Source of the DNA: Verrucomicrobiota bacterium | Lineage (GTDB): Bacteria; Verrucomicrobiota; Verrucomicrobiae; Limisphaerales; UBA11358 | Length of the DNA stretch: 64,000 nt | Direction: 5' to 3' | Assembly: GCA_014860005.1 (NCBI GenBank) | Contig: JACZKP010000003.1 | Location: forward strand, 35,415-99,414 | Part shown: one piece after another, positions 44,129-50,851 of the stretch | Position numbering within the stretch: position 1 is the first letter of the stretch | Layout of the letters: each line of letters starts with the position of its first letter | Program-made: the position numbers and the translations under genes | The notes under the pieces: model-generated | The model's database searches: none | The model's input: only the letters and a program-made list of their open reading frames with translations | What the model was told of the DNA's origin: nothing

Positions 44129-44658
44129 ACAAATAAACCGCAGCCGAACGGACGGCGGGCAATAACCGCAGAGACGCGATTGGCGCAGAAACCTCAGCTC
44201 GGAAACTTGCGGATCAGTCTTCTCCCAGTAGGACAATGACGCGGCCTCGTGAAGAGTCGCCGAGGAGTTCAGCAGGCATCCGCCGGCTGTCTCCCTCTCC
44301 CAGCGGGAGAGGGATAAAGGGTGAGGGAGAATCGTAGGGCGTCAGCGGTGCCCGATCCATTGCAGTGCGATCTCCCACCATCGCACAATTCTGAGGATGT
44401 TTTAACGCAGAGGACGCGGAGGTTGGCGCGGAGGAACGCAGAGGTGAATCGCTTTGCGACCTTTGCGAAATCCTCTGCGCCCTCTGCGTTAAGTCGGGCG
44501 GCGTGGATTTGGCTGCGCCTCTGCGGTTGAATCGTTTTCCCAGGAGTCTTTGTAGTAAGGCATGATGTTGGGAGAGAGCGAAGTCATAGGAGCGCGGACC
44601 GCCGGGTCCGGGAGTTGGAATTGGTGTGCAAATGCCCAGGCAGGCTTATGTTCTCACC
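44129..44658. repeat. Gene-free repeat cluster upstream of the nuclease-transposase
   Basis: This 530-bp gap holds several repeats and no credible gene. TTAACGCAGAGGACGCGGAG at 44402 and CCTCTGCGCCCTCTGCGTTA near 44472 form 21-bp arms with two mismatches, a repeat type I know as very common in this phylum. CTCCCTCTCCCAGCGGGAGA at about 44288 forms a small stem. At 44589-44614 GGAGCGCGGACCGCCGGGTC is a half-site of the palindrome family also found at 45545, 47963 and 49063. Confidence 0.65.
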
Positions 44659-47600
44659 ATGAAAATCACTTCCGCTCTCTTTGAAACTTTTCTCAAATGC
44701 CCGACCAAATGTTATCTCCGCTCGCTGGGCGAAACCGGTTCGGGCAACGAATACGCCGCCTGGGTTCGCACCCAGGACGAAGCGTACGAACGCGAGGCGG
44801 GCCGTCGGTTGCAGGAAACCGTGTCGGACTGTGAACGCGTCGCGTCACTGCCCGCTGACGAAACCTTCAAGACCGCCAAGTGGCGTCTGGCCATGAACGT
44901 TGAGGCGCAAACCCCGGATCGGAGCGCGGACAGCCATGGCGGCGAGTCCCAAGGAAACGAAGCAGCGGGCCAACTCGGAGATGCGCCGCCTCAACCTGGT
45001 AGCAGCGGACGTGAGTTCGCTCCATCTGTTTCCCGAGATAGTCAGAGCCGCCTCACGTCGGCTGCCACAAACCTGGAATCCCGCCTGCACGCCATCGAAC
45101 GCATTCCCTCAGAAGGACGTGGCAAAGCCGCACAGTTCATCCCCATCCGCTTTATCTGGCGCAACAAGCTCACCAAAGACGACAAGCTGCTGCTGGCGTT
45201 CGATGCGTTTGTGCTCGGCCAGGCACTGGGACGTGAAATCGCGCGCGGCAAAATCATTCACGGCGACCTCCGCAACTGCATTCGTAGCTGCCGGGGTAAC
45301 GAGGCTCAAACTCAGAACCCTCAACTCTCATCTCCCAACCCTCAACAAATTGATCAGAGCCTCCTCACGTCGGCTACCTCTCAGGCAGACGCTCGCGAGA
45401 GGATGGACGAGCGGCAGGCTGCTCAGACACCGACCGCGCTTTCACAAGCGCGGCTACAGTCACAGGTTCTGAAGGTGAAGACCTCGGCCCTGTTCGGCGA
45501 AGTGCGCAAGCGGATTGAGAAAATCGCCACGCTGCTATCCACCACCCGGAGCGCGGACAGCCATGTCCGCGCGTCCCAAACGAATCAAGAAACGCGCGGA
45601 CTCAGCGATCCGCGCTCCGGGCCGGCGCCGCCCGATCTCGTCCTGAACCGGCATTGCGCCGAGTGCGAGTTCCGCGACCGCTGCCGGAAGATCGCGATGG
45701 AGAAGGACGACCTCAGCCTGCTGGCCGGCATGAGCGCCAAGGAGCGACAGAAACTCCGCAGCAAAGGCATCTTCACCGTCACGCAACTTTCCTACACGTT
45801 CCGACCCCGCCGCCGGCCCAAGCGGCTGCGCGACAAACGCGAGAAATATCATCACGCGCTCAAGGCGCTGGCGATTCGGGAGCAGAAAATCCACATCGTC
45901 GGCAGCCCGGAACTCAAAATCGAAGGCACGCCCGTCTATCTGGATGTCGAGGGCCTGCCCGACCGCGATTTCTACTACCTCATCGGCCTGCGCATCGGCC
46001 ACGGCGACTCCGCCGTCCAGCACAGCCTGTGGGCGGACACCGTTGCGGACGAGGGGAAGATTTGGCGGGAATTCCTTGCCATCCTCGAAACCATCGAGAA
46101 GCCCGTGCTAATTCATTACGGGAGTTATGAGACGACCTTTCTAAGGCAAATGGGCCAAAACTACGGCGGGCCGATGGAAGGTTCTGTTGTCGCGAAAGCA
46201 ATTGAATCAGCGTTCAATCCAATTTCAGTTTTCTTCGCACGAATTTACTTTCCGACCTTTGCAAATGGACTCAAGGACATTGCGGCCTTCTTGGGCTTCA
46301 AATGGTCCGAGGCAGAGCCCGCTGGCTTAAAAAGCATTATGTGGCGCTTTGCTTGGGAGGAAAGCAAGTCGGCGCACATTCGCGAAAAGCTCATTACCTA
46401 CAACGCGGAAGATTGTCAGGCATTGGAGATTCTCACGCGTGCGGCCCAGACTCTCGGGGCTTTAGGAACGGCAGACAACCCGACTGAAACCTGGCAGGCC
46501 AGCGCCGTGCATGCGGAATCTATCCAGCGGAAGATGCCGTGGAGGAAATTCACGAGTTCAATTGGCGAGTTCGAAGCAATCAACAAAGCAGCACAATGGG
46601 ACTACCAACGCGATAGGGTTCATGTGCGCGGTAATAGTAGAAAACGCATTCGCCGCCGCCCGGGCCGACCAAAGAATAGCGAACAGAGCCTTGATCGAGT
46701 TAATAAAGTGATCGCTTACGAAGCCGAATCACGATGCCCTCATTGTCGTGAAATAGCGCGTCGGCAGATTGTGACGAGAAGTCGAATAGTGCGAGATATT
46801 AAATTTGGGGCAGGGGGACTCAAGCGGTGGATCGTTGAATATCGATTCTGCTATTGCTGGTGCGGAAAATGTAAACTGCGTTTTGGAGGACCTCCGGATT
46901 TGCGGATCGGTATGAAGTATGGCTGGAACTTCATCGCGTATTTTCTGTATGAGACAATTGAGCTTCGCATACCACAAAGCGTGGTCCAAAAGAGCGTTGA
47001 ACGGCTTTTTGGCTTTCAAGTTAATCTTGGCACTATCGCTGAGTTCAAAGCGAGGGCGACTGGATACTACAAGGAAACACAGAGATTAATTCTGGAGAGC
47101 ATTGCCCGTGGCGGTCTTGCCCATGTGGACGAGACTAGAGCGAATATCAAAGGCAAGATCGGATACGTCTGGATATTCACCAATCTTCACGAAGTAGCTT
47201 ACCTCTACTCCGACTCGCGCGAGGGTGAGATTGCTCACACAACGTTGTCCGGCTTCACAGGCGTTCTCGTCTCTGATTTTTACTCGGCCTACGACTCGTT
47301 TGCATGTCCGCAGCAAAAATGTCTCATTCACCTGATGCGGGATTTGAATGATGAGATGCTGGACCGGCCCTTTGATGAGGAATTGAGACAAATCGTAACG
47401 GGATTTGCCAGCGTGCTGACGCCGATGGTTGAAACAGTGGACCGCTACGGATTGAAAAAGCACTTCTTGAAGAAGCATCGTAAGTCTGTCGAACGCTTTT
47501 ACAGGCAGATCGAGAAAGCGGATTTCCAAAGCGAAGCTGCAATAACATGCAAAGAGCGCTTCGAGAAGAACCGCGACAAGCTTTTCACGTTCCTTGAACA

Positions 47601-47856
47601 CGATGGAGTTCCGTGGAACAACAACAACGCCGAACATGCAGTCAAAGCTTTCGCATTGCTCAGGGATGTCTTGCGCGGGTCATCGACTCGAAAAGGACTT
47701 GAGGACTACCTGGTCCTGTTGAGCGTCTGCCAAACCTGCAAATACATGGGCGTGGACTTTCTGGATTTCCTCCGTTCGGGCGAGCAGGACATTCACGCCT
47801 TCGCGGAAAGCCGGAGCGGGCACCGGCGGCGGACGCAAACTCGCCCCGTGAGATAA
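44659..47856 (+). CDS. RecB/Cas4-like nuclease, RNase H-like exonuclease and IS66-type transposase in one protein
   Basis: ATG 44659 (MKITSALFETFLKCPTKCYL) gives 1065 residues. Residues 1-355 are a TM0106-type RecB-like nuclease; Cys14/Cys18 and the triad Cys333, Cys336, Cys342 (HCAECEFRDRC) would hold a Cas4-like Fe-S cluster. Residues about 425-590 are a YprB/RNase H-like exonuclease with YLDVEG (Asp429, Glu431) and YNAEDC (Asp585). After a linker, a zinc finger (CPHC, CYCWCGKC) and a full IS66-type DDE domain follow: HVDET (Asp824), LVSDFYSAYD (Asp873) and NNNNAEHAVK (Glu992). Three in-frame repeat insertions interrupt the nuclease part. From about 46090 base composition is visibly less GC-rich. 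The stop lies inside a palindrome arm. I recall similar fusions in databases but no experimental work. Confidence 0.87.
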   Translation: MKITSALFETFLKCPTKCYLRSLGETGSGNEYAAWVRTQDEAYEREAGRRLQETVSDCERVASLPADETFKTAKWRLAMNVEAQTPDRSADSHGGESQGNEAAGQLGDAPPQPGSSGREFAPSVSRDSQSRLTSAATNLESRLHAIERIPSEGRGKAAQFIPIRFIWRNKLTKDDKLLLAFDAFVLGQALGREIARGKIIHGDLRNCIRSCRGNEAQTQNPQLSSPNPQQIDQSLLTSATSQADARERMDERQAAQTPTALSQARLQSQVLKVKTSALFGEVRKRIEKIATLLSTTRSADSHVRASQTNQETRGLSDPRSGPAPPDLVLNRHCAECEFRDRCRKIAMEKDDLSLLAGMSAKERQKLRSKGIFTVTQLSYTFRPRRRPKRLRDKREKYHHALKALAIREQKIHIVGSPELKIEGTPVYLDVEGLPDRDFYYLIGLRIGHGDSAVQHSLWADTVADEGKIWREFLAILETIEKPVLIHYGSYETTFLRQMGQNYGGPMEGSVVAKAIESAFNPISVFFARIYFPTFANGLKDIAAFLGFKWSEAEPAGLKSIMWRFAWEESKSAHIREKLITYNAEDCQALEILTRAAQTLGALGTADNPTETWQASAVHAESIQRKMPWRKFTSSIGEFEAINKAAQWDYQRDRVHVRGNSRKRIRRRPGRPKNSEQSLDRVNKVIAYEAESRCPHCREIARRQIVTRSRIVRDIKFGAGGLKRWIVEYRFCYCWCGKCKLRFGGPPDLRIGMKYGWNFIAYFLYETIELRIPQSVVQKSVERLFGFQVNLGTIAEFKARATGYYKETQRLILESIARGGLAHVDETRANIKGKIGYVWIFTNLHEVAYLYSDSREGEIAHTTLSGFTGVLVSDFYSAYDSFACPQQKCLIHLMRDLNDEMLDRPFDEELRQIVTGFASVLTPMVETVDRYGLKKHFLKKHRKSVERFYRQIEKADFQSEAAITCKERFEKNRDKLFTFLEHDGVPWNNNNAEHAVKAFALLRDVLRGSSTRKGLEDYLVLLSVCQTCKYMGVDFLDFLRSGEQDIHAFAESRSGHRRRTQTRPVR
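44920..45072. repeat. In-frame repeat insertion 1 in the nuclease domain
   Basis: Residues 88-138 (RSADSHGG to LTSAATN, from the 44659 start) interrupt the natural join QTPD / LESRLHA. The DNA begins with a GGAGCGCGGACAGCC half-site and contains an inverted pair GGTAGCAGCGGACGTGAG (44998-45015) and GCCTCACGTCGGCTGCCAC (45049-45068), the RAYT-associated family. Confidence 0.7.
45268..45468. repeat. In-frame repeat insertion 2 in the nuclease domain
   Basis: Residues about 204-270 separate KIIHGD from LKVKTSAL, which should be nearly adjacent. The insert holds CGTAGCTGCCGGGGTAACGA (45283) and CTCCTCACGTCGGCTAC (ending about 45377), the same palindrome family as the RAYT flanks, around a CTCAAC-rich loop (TQNPQLSSPNPQ). 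Confidence 0.7.
45545..45621. repeat. In-frame repeat insertion 3 in the nuclease domain
   Basis: An imperfect palindrome with outer arms CCCGGAGCGCGGA / TCCGCGCTCCGGG and inner GTCCGCG / CGCGGAC. It encodes RSADSHVRASQTNQETRG and LSDPRSG between helix LLSTT and the Fe-S segment, without breaking the frame. Confidence 0.8.
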
Positions 47857-47998
47857 AGGCTAGTGGTGGAGAGCCCACGGCGGAGGGCATTATCTCACGG
47901 GGCGGGCCAGACAAACCCACTGCCGCCAAGCACCACCACGGCTGAAGCAGGCGGCGCGTAATGCGCCCGGAGCGCGGACCGCCGAGTCCGCGAGTTCC
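47752..47998. repeat. Direct repeat copy 1 (native 3' end of nuclease-transposase)
   Basis: This 247-bp stretch covers the last 35 codons and the following palindromes. It recurs 1100 bp downstream (48852-49098) with only a few changes. Inside, CGCCCCGTGAGATAA (47842-47856) and its complement (47890-47904) form a perfect 15-bp inverted repeat containing the stop codon; a second palindrome follows at 47963-48039. Confidence 0.85.
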
Positions 47999-48039
47999 AA
48001 ACGCATGAAGTGACACGCGGACTCGGCGCCCCACGCTCC
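47963..48039. repeat. Imperfect GGAGCGCGGACCGCCGAG palindrome
   Basis: The left arm (47963-47992) is identical to that of the perfect element at 49063. The right arm (48016-48039, CGCGGACTCGGCGCCCCACG) has several changes, so this copy is decayed. Confidence 0.75.
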
Positions 48040-48052
48040 TGTTGCTGACGAT

Positions 48053-48508
48053 TTAAGCCAGCGATGTCGCCAACGGATTCCAAACGCGCGTGAAGCCGAA
48101 ACCGGCGAAGTGGGCTTCGTTGCGTGTGGCGAACTCCGTCACTCCATGATGCCGCAAGGTCAGCGCGAGCCGGGCGTCGAAGATGACGCGGCGTCCGACG
48201 TTTGGCTGGCCCGCCAGACGCCACACCTCGTCCATCACGCTGGAATTTCCACCGGGATGGTCAATCAATCGCCACGTTGGATGTTGGCGAAAGGGTTGGA
48301 TGAGGGCGACCGCATCGCTCGCACTGGAGGGATTCGCAACAACGGCGGGATTGCGCAGCAACACGTAAAGTTCCACCAGAACCAGTTCGCAGATGGCCAC
48401 CGCGCCGGGCGTGGTTGGCATTGTCGCAAAAAAGCGGCGGGCATCCCCGTACTCCGCGCAGTCCTGGTTCAGCGAGTAGAGCAACAGGTCGGTATCGAAG
48501 GAAATCAT
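48053..48508 (-). CDS. vapC: PIN-domain toxin, VapC-like
   Basis: A 151-residue PIN protein beginning MISFDTDLLLYSLNQDCAEYG, where the first Asp residues of the RNase site sit. Further acidic positions are ICELVLVELYVLL (Glu) and VIFDARLALTLRHHG (Asp) followed by EFATRNEAHFAGFG. It lies six bases downstream of its antitoxin gene on the minus strand, antiparallel to the nuclease-transposase. This TA pair fills the space between direct-repeat copies 1 and 2. RNase activity on tRNA or rRNA is expected of the family. Confidence 0.85.
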   Translation of the reverse strand: MISFDTDLLLYSLNQDCAEYGDARRFFATMPTTPGAVAICELVLVELYVLLRNPAVVANPSSASDAVALIQPFRQHPTWRLIDHPGGNSSVMDEVWRLAGQPNVGRRVIFDARLALTLRHHGVTEFATRNEAHFAGFGFTRVWNPLATSLA

Positions 48509-48514
48509 GGCGGC

Positions 48515-48757
48515 TCAATCAGCCGCTTCGTTGGCGAGCAACCGCCAGTCCTGCGGGCGCGCTTGAAAGGTCCCAAGCCGGCGGCCTTCAGGGAATTGCC
48601 AATGACCATTCGCAGGGGGACGAGACGGCGTTTGGCGAAGGACCATTTGCTGCGCGGCTTCGCACAGGAGTTGCGGCACGGTGACGCGCAATTCTGCCGC
48701 GAGACTCTCGACTTGATCGTAAACGGCGTCGGGCAATGGCACTTCAGTTGTCTTCAC
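48515..48757 (-). CDS. Antitoxin paired with the downstream PIN toxin
   Basis: An 80-residue protein beginning MKTTEVPLPDAVYDQVESLA, then LRVTVPQLLCEAAQQMVL, a ribbon-helix-helix-like N-terminus, and a C-terminal half ending LGTFQARPQDWRLLANEAAD that would contact the toxin. It is translated first and the toxin follows after six bases. DNA-binding autoregulation is likely but no palindrome is obvious upstream. The gap 48758-48851 has no gene. Confidence 0.75.
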   Translation of the reverse strand: MKTTEVPLPDAVYDQVESLAAELRVTVPQLLCEAAQQMVLRQTPSRPPANGHWQFPEGRRLGTFQARPQDWRLLANEAAD

Positions 48758-48851
48758 GCGGTCAAGCTACCGCCTAATCCAGAGTGCGGCAAGCCCGTCT
48801 CGTTCGCCACCAAATTGCCCCCTCCCTCTCATGCTCGCAGACAGAATTGGT

Positions 48852-49098
48852 GTGGACTTTCTGGATTTCCTCCGTTCGGGCGAGCAGGACATTCACGCCT
48901 TCGCGAAAAGCCGGCGCAGGCGCAGGCGGCGGGCGCAAACTCGCCCCGTGAGATAAAGGCTAGTGGTGGAGAGCCCACGGCGGAGGGCATTATCTCACGG
49001 GGCGGGCCAGACCAACCCACTGCCGCCAAGCACCACCACGGATGAAGTCGGCGGCGCGTAACGCGCCCGGAGCGCGGACCGCCGAGTCCGCGAGTTCC
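48852..49098. repeat. Direct repeat copy 2 (3' end of nuclease-transposase)
   Basis: A near-copy of 47752-47998 at exactly 1100 bp distance. Its first 105 bases would still encode VDFLDFLRSGEQDIHAFAKS and the RPVR end with a TAA, but no upstream coding part exists. The CGCCCCGTGAGATAA palindrome (48942-48956 and 48990-49004) is kept exactly. Confidence 0.85.
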
Positions 49099-49145
49099 TG
49101 TTGAACGAAGAAACACGCGGACTCGGCGGTCCGCGCTCCGGGCGC
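49063..49145. repeat. Perfect 30-bp inverted repeat, GGAGCGCGGACCGCCGAG family
   Basis: The arms at 49063-49092 and 49116-49145 are exact complements around a 23-base loop. This is the best preserved member of a family also seen at 44589 (half), 44920 (half), 45545 and 47963. One frame reads TRGLGGPRSGR. Confidence 0.9.
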
Positions 49146-49260
49146 TCCTTTGCCACGGTGAACCGGGAGGCGGCCTTCACGCGGCGCCGAGCTCGTCCGT
49201 CCTCGTTGGTACATTTCGCTGCCTTGCCAGGTGGCCTGTGGTCTGGCATGGTAACGCGCG

Positions 49261-49494
49261 ATGGACGACGCGCTGAAACGCATTACGGTTGATCCGGCGA
49301 TTTGCCACGGCAAGCCCACCGTGCGCGGGTTGCGCTATCCGGTTAGCATGATCCTGGAACTCATGGCCGGGAACATGACGCCGGAGGAGATTCTCGCTGA
49401 TTACCCGGACCTCGAACGCGAAGACATCAGCGCCTGCCTGGCCTTTGCCGCCCGGCTCGCCAGCGTCCACCGCATCCTGCCTCTGGCCGCGTGA
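49261..49494 (+). CDS. DUF433 antitoxin
   Basis: A 77-residue DUF433 protein: ITVDPAICHGKPTVRGLRYPVSMILELMAGNMTPEEILADYPDLEREDISACLAFA. The winged or homeodomain-like HTH of this family binds DNA and neutralises a PIN-like partner. It overlaps the next gene by four bases (GTGA). This second TA pair lies between direct-repeat copies 2 and 3 and points opposite to the first pair. Confidence 0.88.
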   Translation: MDDALKRITVDPAICHGKPTVRGLRYPVSMILELMAGNMTPEEILADYPDLEREDISACLAFAARLASVHRILPLAA

Positions 49495-49844
49495 AGTTCC
49501 TGGTTGATGCCCAGTTGCCGCGCCGGCTGGCGCTCTGGCTCCAGTCCCGCGGGCATGACGTCATCCACACACTCGATCTCAGCCAGCAAAACCGCACGCC
49601 CGATCCATTGTTACTGGGCCTGGCGAACCAGGACGCTCGCGTGTTGATCACCAAGGACACTGATTTTGAGATCACGCACGAACTCGGCCAAGGTCCGCCC
49701 AAGCTCCTGCTCATCACCACCGGCAACATCCACAATGATGAATTGCTGGCGCTCTTCGCTCGACACGAGGAAACCCTCGTTCGTTTCCTGGAGCAGCACA
49801 CGTTCATCGAACTAAGCCGGAGCCAGTTGATCGTTCACAGGTAA
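49491..49844 (+). CDS. DUF5615 PIN-like toxin
   Basis: A 117-residue protein with a GTG start: MKFLVDAQLPRRLALWLQSRGHDVIHTLDL, then ANQDARVLITKDTDFEITHELG and PKLLLITTGN. This is the DUF5615 (Mut7-C-like PIN) family usually encoded next to DUF433. The Asp residues in VDAQLP and TKDTDF form the expected metal site. Nuclease activity is predicted only. Confidence 0.88.
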   Translation: MKFLVDAQLPRRLALWLQSRGHDVIHTLDLSQQNRTPDPLLLGLANQDARVLITKDTDFEITHELGQGPPKLLLITTGNIHNDELLALFARHEETLVRFLEQHTFIELSRSQLIVHR

Positions 49845-49850
49845 TGCCGG

Positions 49851-49924
49851 GGCTTCTTTAATTTCCTCCGTTCGGGAGCAGGACATTCACGCCTTCGCGG
49901 CAAGCCGCCGCGGGCGCCGGCGGC
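49851..49924. repeat. Direct repeat copy 3, degenerate 3' end of nuclease-transposase
   Basis: TTTCCTCCGTTCGGG, a two-base gap, then AGCAGGACATTCACGCCTTC match copies 1 and 2; the following GCCGCCGCGGGCGCCGGCGG is the degenerate arginine-rich tail. It begins a few bases after the toxin stop at 49844. A weaker echo (GGACCTTCACGCCTGCGCGG) occurs near 50806. Confidence 0.75.
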
Positions 49925-49979
49925 ACTCACCCACCCGCGAACCGTCAACCCCGCCAGCGGATGAGCCGGAGGCTCAATG

Positions 49980-50077
49980 CCCGTAGCAGCCGACGTGAGG
50001 AGGCTCACTCTGAAGTCGGAGGGGAGAAGTCCGAAGTTTCGAGCCATTCAGAGCCTCGTCACCTCGGCTGCTACGGG
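49980..50077. repeat. REP-like palindrome upstream of the RAYT gene
   Basis: Arms of 27 bases (49980-50006 and 50051-50077) match except at two positions; the core is CCCGTAGCAGCCGA...GAGGCTC. The downstream RAYT flank (50774-50800) repeats the right arm exactly. It lies about 60 bp before the transposase start. Confidence 0.88.
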
Positions 50078-50138
50078 GAGATTTGGGTCTTGCGCCCAGG
50101 CTGGATTCCCGGGTGCGTGGCGCGTACGATTCCTCGCC

Positions 50139-50719
50139 ATGCACGAACCGAACTTCAATCGCTCTTTCTACCTCCCGCGCCTGCCGCGCGAGCATTACCA
50201 GGGTGATGTGGTGGTGCATTGGACGCTCCCGATTTCCCAACGCCGGCAAGGCTGGCTGGGCGATCGGTTTCACGCCGCGTTCCGGGAACTCCTGCTCCAC
50301 ACCGCCGCGCGCGAGGGTCTGCTCTGCCCGGCGTATTGCCTCATGCCGGATCATCTGCATCTGGTCTGGATGGGGCTGCGCCCGGACTCCGACCAGCGCA
50401 ACGGCATGGCGTTCCTGCGTACGCATCTCGAACCGCTGCTGGCCCCGCAGCGGTTTCAACATCAAGCGCACGATCACGTTCTGAAAGAGTAGGAACGTCG
50501 CCGCAACGCTTCGCCACTGTGTGCCATTATATCCTCGCCAACCCGGTGCGCGCCGGACTCGTGAAGCTCCCCGGCGAATGGGTGTTCAACGGCGCCGTCC
50601 TGCCCGGCTACCCGAAACTGCATCCGCTCCAAGGCGATTTCTGGCCGAAGTTCTGGAAGCTCTACGCGCAGGCGAAGCATCCGGACGCAGGGAAGATTCT
50701 GCGGCCACCCCGCTCGTGA
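50139..50719 (+). pseudogene. REP-associated tyrosine transposase (RAYT), broken
   Basis: The first frame reads MHEPNFNRSFYLPRLPREHY, WTLPISQRR and the HUH motif YCLMPDHLHLVWMG, ending HDHVLKE at a TAG (50490-50492). Similarity resumes in another frame as FATVCHYILANPVRAGLVKL and GYPKLHPLQGDFWPKFW, ending at a TGA at 50719. Aligning both shows two lesions: the in-frame TAG and a one-base loss near 50508. The position that usually bears the catalytic Tyr before DHVL appears as His (QAHDHVL). RAYTs excise and move REP palindromes; this one is flanked by matching palindromes and its stop lies inside the right one. Confidence 0.85.
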
Positions 50720-50800
50720 GCCGAGGTGACGAGGCGCACTTCAACGCGGAGCACGGAAGGCGGAATCCAGTTAGAGCCTCGTCACCTCGGCTGCTACGGG
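50716..50800. repeat. REP-like palindrome downstream of the RAYT gene
   Basis: GAGCCGAGGTGACGAGGC (50718-50735) and the 27-base right arm 50774-50800 form an inverted repeat. The right arm is identical to that of the upstream element. The left arm contains the transposase stop codon. Confidence 0.85.
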
Positions 50801-50851
50801 GAGAGGGACCTTCACGCCTGCGCGGAGAGCCGCGCTCCGGCCGGCGTGGCG

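Noticed and set aside
44321..44530. 69-codon ORF before the nuclease-transposase
   Set aside because: Entirely within a palindromic intergenic repeat (CGCAGAGG type).
48110..49045. 311-codon plus-strand ORF over the TA region
   Set aside because: It runs antisense to the PIN toxin and antitoxin and then through the direct repeat; no coherent protein.
49105..49292. Short ORFs reading TRGLGGPRSGR
   Set aside because: These are translations of the GGAGCGCGGACCGCCGAG palindrome, not genes.
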